Counted from the stretch's first letter, positions 1-9,541 are shown. The stretch is 64,000 bases of DNA from Algibacter mikhailovii (GCF_014651495.1 NZ_BMWZ01000004.1:1-64000), one strand, 5' to 3'. Translations and numbers: made by a program. Notes: generated by a model from the sequence alone, not told the origin.

Positions 1-336
1 TAAAACGTTTGCAAATTTATTAACACGTTCATGAAGTTGTTTATAGGTAATGTGCTCAGCTGGATCTTCAGGGTTATTCGGTTCAAAAAGAATGGCCGTT
101 TTATCACCTCGTGTAGCTAAATGTCTATCTATACAATTTTCAGTAATATTTAATTGAGCTCCCTCAAACCATTTTACCTCTGGCTTAGAAAAATCCCAAC
201 TTAAGACTTTATCCCATTTACGTTGCCACATAAAATGTTCCTCAGCAATTTCTTCCCAAAAATTTTCAGGTTCCCTCACAGATTTACGATATACTTGATA
301 ATATTCTTCCAGATGTTTTATGTGGTAGTTACTCAT
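1..336 (-). CDS. acs: Acetyl-CoA synthetase, N-terminal part (runs off the window)
   Basis: This is the first 112 codons of acetate--CoA ligase, which makes acetyl-CoA from acetate, ATP and CoA in the cytoplasm. The fragment begins MSNYHIKHLEEYYQ at an ATG (336) and contains the ACAS_N-type helical region with FWEEIAEEHFMWQRKWDKV and the following NITENCIDRHL...TAILFEPNNP stretch typical of Acs. The AMP-binding core lies outside the window. A -7 box, TAATTTTG, is at 399-392 on the minus strand. It follows an acetate-type symporter pair on the same strand, so import and activation of acetate are probably linked. Family call is firm; only completeness is unknown. Confidence 0.93.
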   Translation of the reverse strand, partial: MSNYHIKHLEEYYQVYRKSVREPENFWEEIAEEHFMWQRKWDKVLSWDFSKPEVKWFEGAQLNITENCIDRHLATRGDKTAILFEPNNPEDPAEHITYKQLHERVNKFANVL

Positions 337-466
337 TATTTTCTTTTAAGATCTTAATAGTTTAATTCAATTTTGTGGTGTTCTAAAATAACAAAATTAT
401 GGTTAGTTGTTCTACTTTTTTCTACAAACAACATCAGATTATCTACAGAAAAAAGCATTCTAGAGA

Positions 467-2197
467 TTAATGGGTTGCTTGGCCGGCGCCACTTGGAATT
501 CTAATATTCTCAACAATGTCTTGCACATCCTCGGGAGGCTCTGGTGTAAACTTCATAATTATTATAGATACTATAAAATTAAGCATCATAGCAATTGCCC
601 CGAAACCTTCAGGTGAAATACCAAACCACCATTCACTTTTATCTGGTACTACCGCATCAAACCAACCTAATTTATATTTTATCATATACAATAACATAGT
701 TATGGTACCAATAACCATTCCTGCAATAGCACCTTCCTTATTCATTTTTTTATAAAAAATACCTAAAATAATAGCCGGAAAAAAAGACGCGGCAGCCAAT
801 CCAAATGCCAAAGCGACTACTGCCGCAACAAAACCTGGTGGGTTAATCCCAAAATACCCTGCAACACATACAGCTCCAACAGCAGACAAACGCGCTGCGA
901 TTAATTCTCCTTTTTCTGAAATCTTTGGATTGATAATTTTCTTTATTAAATCATGAGATACTGACGCCGAAATCACTAATAACAGGCCTGCTGCAGTTGA
1001 TAACGCTGCTGCCAAGCCTCCTGCAGCCACTAGGGCTATAACCCAATCTGGTAAGTTCGCAATCTCAGGATTCGCTAAAACCATAATATCCCGATCTACT
1101 ACTAATTCGTTATTTTGTTTATCGGCTACATATTGAATCAAACCATCATTGTTCTTGTCGTTAAAAGCTATCAACCCTGTTGTTTCCCATTTTTTAAACC
1201 ATTCTGGCACCTTATCATAAGGTTGATTGGAAACCGTTTCAATCATATTGGTTCTAGCAAAAACAGCTACTGCTGGTGCCGTAGAATACAATAGTACTAT
1301 TAATAGTAAAGCAATGCCTGCTGATTTTCGAGCATCCTTAACACGCTTAACCGTAAAAAAACGCACAATGACATGCGGAAGTCCTGCGGTACCAACCATT
1401 AGGGCTAAGGTAATAGCAAAGACATCAATCAATGATTTAGAGCCCTCAGTATATTCAGCAAAACCTAATTCTGTACTCAGTCCATCTAATTTATCCAATA
1501 AATAAGTCCCAGACCCATCCACTAGTTCTCCTCCAAACCCCAATTGCGGAATAGGATTTCCAGTCATTTGAATGGATATAAAAATAGCCGGCACCATAAA
1601 AGCAAAAATAAGCACGCAATATTGGGCTACTTGCGTATATGTTATACCCTTCATCCCACCTAATACGGCATAAAACAAAACAATTAACATACCTATAATA
1701 ACGCCAGTATTAATATCAACTTCAAGAAAACGGGAAAACACAATACCTACCCCGCGCATTTGCCCTGCCACATATGTAAAGGAAACGAGTAAGGCGCAGA
1801 ACACCGCTACTATTCGTGCTGTTTTTGAATAATATCTATCGCCTATAAAGTCGGGCACAGTAAATTTTCCAAACTTTCTTAAATAAGGGGCCAATAATAG
1901 AGCCAATAGGACATAACCTCCAGTCCATCCCATTAAATATACTGCGCCATCATATCCGGCAAACGAGATAATTCCGGCCATTGAAATAAATGATGCAGCA
2001 CTCATCCAATCAGCGGCTGTAGCCATACCATTTGCTAAGGGTGACACACCGCCTCCTGCAACATAAAACTCTTTAGTAGACCCTGCCCTAGACCAAATGG
2101 CTATTCCTATATACAAAGCAAAGGTTATACCTACTAAGATATAGGTCCAATTTTGCACACCTATACCGCTAACAAATAAACTATACATCATAACCAT
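467..2197 (-). CDS. Sodium:solute symporter large subunit (VC_2705 type, probable acetate/short organic acid)
   Basis: This is an inner-membrane SSS-family transporter of 576 residues with about 13 hydrophobic segments. The motif TAADWMSAASFISMAG near residues 61-76 and the Na+-site region GTAGLPHVIVRFF are typical of the acetate permease-like branch. A polar insertion at about 320-380 matches the VC_2705 subfamily, which works with a DUF4212 small subunit. That partner lies immediately upstream and overlaps by 17 nt, and acs follows downstream, so uptake of acetate or a similar acid is the likely role. Starts at 2197, 2191 and 2188 are all possible. Substrate is inferred from context. Confidence 0.9.
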   Translation of the reverse strand: MVMMYSLFVSGIGVQNWTYILVGITFALYIGIAIWSRAGSTKEFYVAGGGVSPLANGMATAADWMSAASFISMAGIISFAGYDGAVYLMGWTGGYVLLALLLAPYLRKFGKFTVPDFIGDRYYSKTARIVAVFCALLVSFTYVAGQMRGVGIVFSRFLEVDINTGVIIGMLIVLFYAVLGGMKGITYTQVAQYCVLIFAFMVPAIFISIQMTGNPIPQLGFGGELVDGSGTYLLDKLDGLSTELGFAEYTEGSKSLIDVFAITLALMVGTAGLPHVIVRFFTVKRVKDARKSAGIALLLIVLLYSTAPAVAVFARTNMIETVSNQPYDKVPEWFKKWETTGLIAFNDKNNDGLIQYVADKQNNELVVDRDIMVLANPEIANLPDWVIALVAAGGLAAALSTAAGLLLVISASVSHDLIKKIINPKISEKGELIAARLSAVGAVCVAGYFGINPPGFVAAVVALAFGLAAASFFPAIILGIFYKKMNKEGAIAGMVIGTITMLLYMIKYKLGWFDAVVPDKSEWWFGISPEGFGAIAMMLNFIVSIIIMKFTPEPPEDVQDIVENIRIPSGAGQATH

Positions 2198-2438
2198 ATT
2201 TTTTATCTAGTTTATTCATTAAACGTACATAAACAAAAATGAGTACTACAAAAACATACATAGAACCTTGTTGTGCAAACCAGAACCCTAGTTTGAACCC
2301 TCCTAATTTAAAAGTGTTGAGCGCGTCTTTAAATACTATTCCAGCTCCAAAAGATACTAGGAACCATATTGATAATAATATGAGTACATATCTGATATTT
2401 TCTTTCCAATAGGCTTTTGCTTTCTTTTTGTTGGTCAT
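2181..2438 (-). CDS. DUF4212 sodium/solute symporter small subunit
   Basis: This is an 85-residue protein with two transmembrane helices (about 18-40 and 50-75) after a basic N-terminus (MTNKKKAKAYWKENIRYV). The motif WFLVSFGAGIVF and the FKLGFWFAQQGS segment are hallmarks of the DUF4212 small subunit that pairs with VC_2705-type symporters. Its 3' end overlaps the large subunit, a common sign of translational coupling. Its exact function in the complex is unknown. Confidence 0.9.
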   Translation of the reverse strand: MTNKKKAKAYWKENIRYVLILLSIWFLVSFGAGIVFKDALNTFKLGGFKLGFWFAQQGSMYVFVVLIFVYVRLMNKLDKKYGYDV

Positions 2439-2574
2439 AATTTTAGTTTAATTAGCATTGGTTTAGTTTGTTAATTGCATTGTAATTTATAAAAATAATC
2501 CTATTCAAATTTCAGAACCTCTTTTAGTAACAAAATGTTTTTCAAATGCGTTAAAACTAGGAAGCTTCACAAAT

Positions 2575-3939
2575 TCAGTTTTCTTTAATTTTAATAAAAT
2601 ACGCTTTCATTTCTAGTACAACCTTTGGCGCCAATATAAGTGTTGCTAACATAGTTGGAATAGCCATTAGAGCAAAAACACCATCAATTAAATTAAGCAT
2701 GGCACTAAACGGTGATGTCGCAGCAATCACTATACTACCTATGTATATGAAATTATAATAATGCTTTTTTCGATCTCCAAACAGAAAAGACATACATTTT
2801 GAACCATAATAAGCATATGAAAACAAAGAAGAAACACTAAAGATTAACACGCAAACCATTAATAAATAGCTTCCATAGTTGGGCATGACCTTATTAAAAG
2901 CTGCTGCTGTTAAACTTACCCCATTATTAGATGTTGTTTCCCAAACACCAGTAACTAAAATAGCCAATGCTGTAAGTGTACATACCACTAAAGTATCAAT
3001 AGCAGGACCTAGCATGGCAATCAAACCTTCTCTAACAGGCTCATCTGTTTTTGCAGCGCCATGTGCCATAGGAGCGGTACCAATTCCAGCTTCGTTAGAG
3101 AAAGCACCCCGTCTAATCCCTAATAAAATTAAAGCACCTAATACGCCGCCCATAAAGGCGTCACCATTATAAAAATTTGCGGAAAACGCATCCGTAAAAA
3201 TCAAAACAAAATATTTGGGTACTAGATCATAATTAGAAATTAATATTATCAACACCAAACCAAAATACAACAAGACCATAAATGGCACCAATTTAGAAGT
3301 TGCAGTGCTAATGCGCCGCAGTCCGCCTGCAATAATAATTGAGGTCAACAAAACCAAAACGACTGCTAAAATTAGATTTGATTTTAGCCCTACCTCAACG
3401 TCGTTTGGAAGTAAAACAATATCGTTTATAGCCTGGGTGAGTTGGTTAACATTTACAACAGGCAGCGCCCCAAGCATCCCAAATAAACTAAACATAATGG
3501 CTAAAGGTTTCCAGGATGCCCCTAACCCTTCAACAATGAAATACATTGGTCCGCCTTGTAATGTTCCAGTACTATCTTTTCCACGATACATAATGGCCAA
3601 GGTAGAGGTAAAAAACTTGGTAGACATCCCTACAATAGCACTAACCCACATCCAAAACATGGCCCCAGGACCTCCTACCGAAATAGCCACAGCTACCCCC
3701 GCGACATTACCCATACCAATAGTAGATGATAAAGCGGTTGTCAATGCTTTGAAGTGTGATATTTGTCCAGGATCATTGGGGTCATCATACTTGCCCCTTA
3801 ATATTTCAAGTGCATGACCAAAATAACGAAACGGCAAAAATTTTGACAATATTAAAAGATAAACACCCCCTCCAATCAATAAAACTACTAAGGGAAGTCC
3901 CCATGCATAATCAGCAAAAGTTTTTATAAAATGTTCCAT
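2575..3939 (-). CDS. Sodium:alanine/glycine symporter (AGCS family)
   Basis: This is an inner-membrane amino acid:Na+ symporter of 454 residues, the usual AGCS length. The family signature ALTTALSSTIGMGNVAGVA is near residues 66-84, followed by GGPGAMFWMW, LQGGPMYFIVEGLG and the RRGAFSNEAGIGTAPMAH region. It is transcribed away from the neighbouring plus-strand acyltransferase gene from a short shared intergenic region (3940-4025) that holds weak TATATTTA-like boxes in both directions. It is separated from the downstream DUF4212 gene by about 135 nt, so it may be a separate unit. Alanine or glycine is the family substrate; the specific one cannot be told here. Confidence 0.92.
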   Translation of the reverse strand: MEHFIKTFADYAWGLPLVVLLIGGGVYLLILSKFLPFRYFGHALEILRGKYDDPNDPGQISHFKALTTALSSTIGMGNVAGVAVAISVGGPGAMFWMWVSAIVGMSTKFFTSTLAIMYRGKDSTGTLQGGPMYFIVEGLGASWKPLAIMFSLFGMLGALPVVNVNQLTQAINDIVLLPNDVEVGLKSNLILAVVLVLLTSIIIAGGLRRISTATSKLVPFMVLLYFGLVLIILISNYDLVPKYFVLIFTDAFSANFYNGDAFMGGVLGALILLGIRRGAFSNEAGIGTAPMAHGAAKTDEPVREGLIAMLGPAIDTLVVCTLTALAILVTGVWETTSNNGVSLTAAAFNKVMPNYGSYLLMVCVLIFSVSSLFSYAYYGSKCMSFLFGDRKKHYYNFIYIGSIVIAATSPFSAMLNLIDGVFALMAIPTMLATLILAPKVVLEMKAYFIKIKEN

Positions 3940-4025
3940 CTATTAGCTCATAAAATTATAAATATATCATTTTACTTACATTATGTTTCAATTAATTAAA
4001 AGTATATTTAGCCTTCTTAAAACTA

Positions 4026-5120
4026 ATGATGCCTAAATCTAATCGTTTATATTTTATAGATGCTGTTCGAGCTTTCGCCATTTTAATGATGCTTCAAGGT
4101 CATTTTATTGACACCTTATTAGACCCCATATATAGAGACAACTCAAATACGGCCTACGCTATTTGGACCTATTTTAGAGGTATTACGGCTCCAGTCTTTT
4201 TTACAATATCAGGGCTCGTATTTATATACCTTTTACTTAGAGCATTTGAAAAGGGTAATGACCATCAAAGGATGAAAAAAGGGCTGTTTAGAGGACTACT
4301 TCTTATAGGCATTGGGTATAGCCTTCGCATTAATATTTTTAGTTGGTTATCGGGGTATTTCAATACGTACTTTTTGGTAATAGATGTTCTGCAGTGTATA
4401 GGTTTATCGCTCATATTCTTAGTAGGGCTGCACGCCCTTTTTAGAAAACACAGTTATATTTTTTCTATAGTCCTTTTTAGCATTGGATGTATTTGTTTCA
4501 TTACAGAACCACTGTATAGGGATTTAACATTGGAAAACACACCTTTATTTATTGCTAATTACATGACAAAATCTAACGGATCTGTTTTCACTATTTTACC
4601 CTGGTTTGGCTATGCCGCCTTTGGCGCGTTTATTTCAACTGTTTTTTATAGACATTTACATCGCCATAGGTTTCAATTACTTACTGTAATTACCTTTATA
4701 ATAGTGGGCGTTTTTCTAATGTTTTGTTCATCATGGTTATTATTAGAAATTTATAGTTTAACGGATTTTGAATTATTAAAACAAAGTGCCAATTATAATT
4801 ATTTATTCACTAGGCTCGGAAATGTGCTTCTATTACTCGGGGTATTCTATGCCTTAGAAAGGGTTTCAAAGCAATCCATAATTTCAAAAATTGGAGAAAA
4901 AACCTTATCTATTTATGTCATCCACTTTATATTGCTTTACGGAAGTTTTACAGGTTTTGGTTTGAAGCGTTATTTAAACAAATCGTTAGAACCTTATGAG
5001 GCCATAATAGGGGCCATACTCTTTATGATTACAGTATGTTTTCTAGCCTTTCATTATGCCAAGCCCAATACTTTTGTTTATAATTTAATTAGAAAAACAA
5101 TAGACAAATTTAAAAATTAA
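4026..5120 (+). CDS. Membrane acyltransferase, HGSNAT/DUF1624-like
   Basis: This is a polytopic membrane protein of 364 residues with about ten hydrophobic segments. The opening RLYFIDAVRAFAILMMLQGH and the following GITAPVFFTISGLVFIYLL match the heparan-alpha-glucosaminide N-acetyltransferase catalytic-like (DUF1624) group and its acyltransferase-3 relatives, in which the early His is the presumed acyl-transfer residue. The C-terminal GEKTLSIYVIHFILLYGS is also typical. The substrate is unknown; acyl modification of an envelope sugar is an inference from the family. The TfoX-like gene follows after 4 nt, so the two are cotranscribed. Confidence 0.75.
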   Translation: MMPKSNRLYFIDAVRAFAILMMLQGHFIDTLLDPIYRDNSNTAYAIWTYFRGITAPVFFTISGLVFIYLLLRAFEKGNDHQRMKKGLFRGLLLIGIGYSLRINIFSWLSGYFNTYFLVIDVLQCIGLSLIFLVGLHALFRKHSYIFSIVLFSIGCICFITEPLYRDLTLENTPLFIANYMTKSNGSVFTILPWFGYAAFGAFISTVFYRHLHRHRFQLLTVITFIIVGVFLMFCSSWLLLEIYSLTDFELLKQSANYNYLFTRLGNVLLLLGVFYALERVSKQSIISKIGEKTLSIYVIHFILLYGSFTGFGLKRYLNKSLEPYEAIIGAILFMITVCFLAFHYAKPNTFVYNLIRKTIDKFKN

Positions 5121-5124
5121 AACT

Positions 5125-5487
5125 ATGGCTTATGACGAGTATTTAGCCGATAGAATACGGCAACAGTTAAATGAAAAACAAGTACATTTCACTGAACTAA
5201 AAATGATGGGAGGCTTATGTTTTAAACTAGATAATAAAATGCTTTGTGGAATTCACATTGACAAAAAATATGGTGATAGCTTATTAATGGCTCGAATTGG
5301 TGAACATGTATACCTGGATGAACTTACAAAACCTGTTTGCCTACCCATGGATTTTACAGGCCGTCCAATGAAGGGCTATATTTTTATAACACCCGAGGGT
5401 TTTGACGCCGAAAAAGACCTATCCTATTGGCTAGATTTATGCATTGCATTTAACCCTTTGGCAAAGGCAAGTAGAAAGAAAAATTAA
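5125..5487 (+). CDS. TfoX/Sxy N-terminal domain protein
   Basis: This is a 120-residue soluble protein consisting only of a TfoX N-terminal-like domain. Recognisable parts are MAYDEYLADRIRQQL, the MMGGLCFKLDNKMLCGI core and the conserved PMDFTGRPMKGYIFI stretch with a final helix. In gamma-proteobacteria Sxy activates competence genes with CRP. Single-domain versions in Bacteroidetes have no settled function. It sits 4 nt behind the membrane acyltransferase and is probably translated from the same mRNA. Confidence 0.82.
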   Translation: MAYDEYLADRIRQQLNEKQVHFTELKMMGGLCFKLDNKMLCGIHIDKKYGDSLLMARIGEHVYLDELTKPVCLPMDFTGRPMKGYIFITPEGFDAEKDLSYWLDLCIAFNPLAKASRKKN

Positions 5488-5532
5488 GAATACTTTAATA
5501 ATTAGTGCTAATAGTTCAGGGGTAATTATCCT

Positions 5533-5540
5533 TATTTTTG
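5533..5540 (+). promoter_or_regulatory. -7 promoter box of the TonB receptor gene
   Basis: TATTTTTG fits the Bacteroidetes -7 consensus TAnnTTTG and lies 28 nt before the ATG at 5568. It overlaps the only upstream alternative start (TTG 5538), which rules that start out. No clear TTTG -33 element is seen. Confidence 0.6.
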
Positions 5541-5567
5541 CGGAGTACGATTAATCAGAATCCCCAT

Positions 5568-7937
5568 ATGCGTCAACCTTTACTATTTATTACAATAATA
5601 CTTTTCAATTTAAACTACGTTTCTGCTCAGAATCAGGACATTGAAATTAAAGGAAAGGTTGTAGAAAGCACCAACAACTTAGCTATTGAATACGCTACTA
5701 TATCCATCTTAAATTCAGATTCTCAAGAACCTATCACCGGAACGATAAGCAGTGAGGACGGTTCTTTTTCAATAAGAACAGAGGCATCTAATTTCTATAT
5801 TGAAGTAAGTTTTATTGGCTTTAAAACAAGACGTTTTAAAGATTTCAAAATAATGAATAATACGGTTGATTTAAAAACTGTTATTCTCAATGAAGATAAT
5901 GAAGCACTGGATGAAGTTGTCATTCGGGCAGAAAAATCACAACTTGAATTTAAGCTAGACAAACGCGTGTTTAATGTAGGGGCTGATTTGAGTTCTACAG
6001 GCGCTAGTGCTTATGAAGTATTAAATAATGTACCATCAGTTAATGTTAATATAGAAGGAGAAATAAGTTTGAGAGGCAGCCAAGGTGTTCAAATATTAAT
6101 TAATGGTAAACCGTCTATTCTAGCTAGTGCTGATGGAAATGCATTAGGTACAATAACGGCGGATATGATCGAAAAAATAGAGGTGATTACAAATCCTTCA
6201 GCCAAATATGATGCCGAAGGGTCAACAGGAATCATTAATATCATAATAAAAAAGTCTGAAAAAAGAGGCTTAAATGGTTCAGCAACTTTAAATGTTGGCG
6301 TACCCAATAGTAATAGTTTTGGTTTAAGTTTAAATAAGCGTACCGAAAAGTTTAATTTATTTAGCCAAATGGGTTTTGGCATACGGACCTACCCATCAGA
6401 ATCTGAGTATATCAATAAAGATTTAGTAAATAATATTACCATAACAAGTACGGGAGAAGGTGAGTTTGATGAAAAATTTGGAAACCTACTCATTGGAACT
6501 GATTATCATTTAAACGATAATAATATTATAACACTTTCGGCAGCTATAGCTTATGAAGTTGAAGATCAAAATGCACTGGCTTATTTCAATCAAAGTGATG
6601 CGTCTAATACCATAACAGATCGTTGGACAAGAACCGAGGTTACCGAGGCTACTAATCCTAAGTTGCGTTATGAACTACAATACAAGAAAGATTTCAAAAG
6701 ACATAAAGAGCAAAGCTTATTGTTTAGTGCCTTGGGGAGTTCCTTCAGTAAAGATCAGTCTTCGTCTTTTCAGAACATGACAACTTTTGGAGATATTGAA
6801 GATTTTCAACAAAGAACGCGAACAGACTATTCCTTAGAAGACTATACTTTCAAATTAGATTATGTCCATCCATTTTTAGACAAATATACCTTAGAAACAG
6901 GATCTCAATATGTATTAAATGGGGTTACTAATGATTTTGCGGTAAGTGAGTTTGAAAATGGCGAATGGGTAAACAATCCTAATTTGACTAATATTTTTGA
7001 CTTAGATCAGAATGTTCTAGCCCTGTATTCTACAGTCGCTTTTGAAGGTGAAAAATGGGGTGTAAAATTAGGACTGAGAGCTGAAAACACCGATTTAAAA
7101 ACCCTCTTGGAGAATACCAATGAAATAAATAAAAAAAATTACACAGATTTTTTCCCGAGCGGACATACCTCTTATAAAGTTAGTGACAATTTTTCTTTGC
7201 AAGCCGGCTACTCTCGAAGAATAAGAAGACCAAGACTAAGAGAACTTAATCCATTTTCAAATATTCGAAATAACTATAGTATTTCTACCGGTAACCCCAA
7301 TTTACAACCTGAATATACAGATTCATTTGAAATCACTAGTATTCATAAATTTGGCAAGGCCTCTTTAAATTGGAGTTTATACAACCGTTACACCGTTGAT
7401 GTTATTGAGCGTATCACTTATTTTGAAGACAACATTAGTGTCTCCAGGCCTGAAAATGTTGGAAGTAACACAACTACAGGTATTGAGTTAAATGGAAAAT
7501 ATTCTCCCCTAAATTGGTTTTCAATAAATGGTGATTTTAATTTGAATTACTTTAATAGGGATGGTGATTTTGAAATGACTTCGTTTGATTTTAAAGGTAA
7601 TAGATGGTCTACTAGAATAACTTCAAAATTTAAACTACCTGCTGAGTTTGATTTAGAAGTGTCAGGCGACTACAGGTCAAAATACCTTACCGTACAAGGT
7701 GAAGTTGACGATATTTATTTTGCAGATCTTGGCTTGAGAAAAAAAGTATTCAAAGGAAAAATCATTTTAAACATGAGTGTACGCGATGTCTTTGCGTCTC
7801 GAGTTTCTGAAAATACAACCATACAACCAGAATTTTTTGTTTATAATAGCCGCCAACGTGGGCGATTCGTTTCTTTTGGTGTGAGCTACGGTTTTGGTAA
7901 AGGTGAAGCCATGGAGTTTTCTGGAAGAAGGCGATAA
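5568..7937 (+). CDS. TonB-dependent receptor-like outer membrane beta-barrel protein
   Basis: This 789-residue outer membrane receptor starts MRQPLLFITIILF with a signal peptide ending VSAQ. A carboxypeptidase-regulatory-like domain follows (about 25-110), then a plug domain (NNVPSVNVNIEGEISLRG, NPSAKYDAEGSTGIINI) and a large barrel with YSRRIRRPRLRELNPF and GNPNLQPEYTDSFE. The C-terminal RGRFVSFGVSYGFG tail is characteristic of the outer membrane beta-barrel family 3 group. No TonB box, SusD partner or catabolic genes are adjacent, so the ligand cannot be guessed. The start at 5568 is set by the promoter box just upstream. Confidence 0.9.
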   Translation: MRQPLLFITIILFNLNYVSAQNQDIEIKGKVVESTNNLAIEYATISILNSDSQEPITGTISSEDGSFSIRTEASNFYIEVSFIGFKTRRFKDFKIMNNTVDLKTVILNEDNEALDEVVIRAEKSQLEFKLDKRVFNVGADLSSTGASAYEVLNNVPSVNVNIEGEISLRGSQGVQILINGKPSILASADGNALGTITADMIEKIEVITNPSAKYDAEGSTGIINIIIKKSEKRGLNGSATLNVGVPNSNSFGLSLNKRTEKFNLFSQMGFGIRTYPSESEYINKDLVNNITITSTGEGEFDEKFGNLLIGTDYHLNDNNIITLSAAIAYEVEDQNALAYFNQSDASNTITDRWTRTEVTEATNPKLRYELQYKKDFKRHKEQSLLFSALGSSFSKDQSSSFQNMTTFGDIEDFQQRTRTDYSLEDYTFKLDYVHPFLDKYTLETGSQYVLNGVTNDFAVSEFENGEWVNNPNLTNIFDLDQNVLALYSTVAFEGEKWGVKLGLRAENTDLKTLLENTNEINKKNYTDFFPSGHTSYKVSDNFSLQAGYSRRIRRPRLRELNPFSNIRNNYSISTGNPNLQPEYTDSFEITSIHKFGKASLNWSLYNRYTVDVIERITYFEDNISVSRPENVGSNTTTGIELNGKYSPLNWFSINGDFNLNYFNRDGDFEMTSFDFKGNRWSTRITSKFKLPAEFDLEVSGDYRSKYLTVQGEVDDIYFADLGLRKKVFKGKIILNMSVRDVFASRVSENTTIQPEFFVYNSRQRGRFVSFGVSYGFGKGEAMEFSGRRR

Positions 7938-7995
7938 ATTTGTCTGCTACAATAAAAAGCTGACAAAAGTAAGCTTTTTAAAACTTTAGTCTCTT

Positions 7996-8003
7996 TAAAT
8001 TTG
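7996..8003 (+). promoter_or_regulatory. -7 promoter box of the carbonic anhydrase gene
   Basis: TAAATTTG matches the Bacteroidetes -7 consensus and ends 31 nt before the ATG at 8034. A TTG at 8001 lies inside this box and is therefore not a credible start. Confidence 0.6.
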
Positions 8004-8033
8004 TCCCAACAAACCATAAGAAACCAAGGTATC

Positions 8034-8837
8034 ATGACAATGAAAACTATGCTATTGCCTAGTATTTTACTTATATTATTAAGTGCTTGTATTCAGGCGC
8101 CTAATTCTCCAAAAAAAAACATTGAAAAAACTGAAGTACATGCTACAGATGAAAAGCATTGGGGCTATTCTGGAGAAACATCTCCACGGCATTGGGCTGA
8201 AATAGAAAAAAACTCAGACTGCGATGGCGAACTACAATCGCCTATCAACATCATTCATAGGAGTGCCGATTCTATTAAGATTAGTAATAAATTCGAAATG
8301 TTTTATACACCAAATACATTTCTAAGTGAGGTTCAAAACGATGGTCATTCCATAAAGTTTGCATTTAAATCTATAGATTCTATTCGTTACAAAAAGGATA
8401 TTTATTATTTAAAACAAATACATTTTCATGAGCCTGCAGAGCATAAGATTAATGGACTTATATATCCCATTGAAATGCACTTAGTACATCAAAGTGCCAG
8501 TGGTAAGTATACCGTCTTAGGTATCTTAGGAGAAGAGGGCGCTGAGAGTGATTTATTTGAGTTCTTTCAAAGTTTTTTACCCCTTGAAAATGGTGAAACC
8601 AAAACCATTAATGAGCAAATTGATTTATCTTATTTACAACTTGACAAAAAAAGCTATTATACCTATAAAGGATCTTTAACGACTCCTCCGTGTACTGAGA
8701 GCGTGAATTGGGTGGTCTTTAAAGAACCTTTTATTCTATCAGTTGAAGAGGTACTCACTTTAAAAAGTAATATGCCAATTAACAACTACAGAATTGAACA
8801 GCCGCTTAATGGACGCATTGTAAAATACAATTTTTAA
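8034..8837 (+). CDS. Alpha-class carbonic anhydrase, lipoprotein
   Basis: This is a zinc enzyme that interconverts CO2 and bicarbonate, here predicted to be membrane-anchored outside the cytoplasm. It is a 267-residue protein with a lipobox LLSAC at about residues 15-19. Typical alpha-CA features follow: WGYSG, QSPINI, the zinc ligands in IHFHEPAEH (H130, H132) and EMHLVH (H149), and the TTPPCTESV strand. All three His ligands are present, so activity is expected. ATG codons at 8034 and 8040 are both possible. It stands alone between the TonB receptor and a decayed gene. Confidence 0.93.
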   Translation: MTMKTMLLPSILLILLSACIQAPNSPKKNIEKTEVHATDEKHWGYSGETSPRHWAEIEKNSDCDGELQSPINIIHRSADSIKISNKFEMFYTPNTFLSEVQNDGHSIKFAFKSIDSIRYKKDIYYLKQIHFHEPAEHKINGLIYPIEMHLVHQSASGKYTVLGILGEEGAESDLFEFFQSFLPLENGETKTINEQIDLSYLQLDKKSYYTYKGSLTTPPCTESVNWVVFKEPFILSVEEVLTLKSNMPINNYRIEQPLNGRIVKYNF

Positions 8838-8915
8838 ATATAGTATTTTACTTACCTATTACATATATTTGAGCCCAAATATTAATTACCCCAAATAACT
8901 TAACCTATACATCTT

Positions 8916-9535
8916 ATGAAAATTTTGCGCATTAGTATAATGTTTATACTAACAAGTTTTTTAGTTAATTGCGCTTCCGGTTATAAATTAATTGAACCTA
9001 AAGCCATTAACTACTTGTCCACCTAAAAAACAGATAGTATTACATTAGAATACAAATATGACCTGTTACATAAAAAGTACGAAAAAAAGAAATTAAAAAA
9101 GGGATAAAGCTTGTTGCCATTAAAGTAACCAATAATTCTGACAAGGACATAACCTTTGGAAGGGATGTAACACTTGCATTTTCCAACCGTACTGAAATGC
9201 ATATCATGGAACCAGAAAAAACCTATAAAAGGTTAAAGCAAAGTCCAGCAACTCACCTTCTATATTTATCACTAACACCAATTAATTTTTATACCACAAG
9301 TACCGATTCTAATGGCTTTACAACTAATACAAGTTCTACGCCAATTGGTCTTGTACTAGGCCCTGCTTTAGCTGGAGGAAATATGATAGCTGCAAGTTCG
9401 GCAAACAAAAAATTTAAAAGTGAGTTACTTGATAATAAAATCTATGGATCAGTAATTAAAAAAGGGGAAACCAAATTTGGATTGATTGGAATTCAATCAG
9501 ACGGCTTTGAATCGCTCCAATTAAATGTAAAATAA
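8916..9535 (+). pseudogene. Broken lipoprotein gene (nonsense codon plus frameshift)
   Basis: From ATG 8916 the frame encodes MKILRISIMFILTSFLVNCA, a good lipoprotein signal with Cys in a lipobox-like context. It meets TAA at 9024, continues readable (KTDSITLEYKYDLLHKKYEK) and then hits TAA at 9105. Coding resumes one base back in the other frame at 9101 (GIKLVAIKVTNNSDKDITFG) and runs to 9535, including a glycine-rich membrane-like stretch (GLVLGPALAGGNMIAASS). The frame change lies in a run of six A followed by GGG. A promoter box TATATTTG is kept at 8864-8871 and a terminator follows. The family was not recognised. Sequencing error could explain one lesion but hardly both. Confidence 0.7.
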
Positions 9536-9541
9536 TAGCAT

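Noticed and set aside
397-412. ATGGTTAGTTGTTC near 397 as another sRNA copy
   Set aside because: Only a short match to the linker; no operator, second repeat or terminator stem nearby.
2505-2520. AAATTTGAATAGG on the minus strand upstream of DUF4212, like the sRNA -7 region
   Set aside because: The TA of the -7 box is missing and no 9-bp repeats lie 44 bp upstream.
5538-5567. Upstream TTG start for the TonB receptor
   Set aside because: The TTG is part of the -7 promoter box; the ATG at 5568 gives a proper signal peptide.
9095-9101. A AAA AAG as a site of programmed -1 frameshifting
   Set aside because: An in-frame stop at 9024 already interrupts the gene upstream and no strong downstream stem was seen, so decay explains it better.
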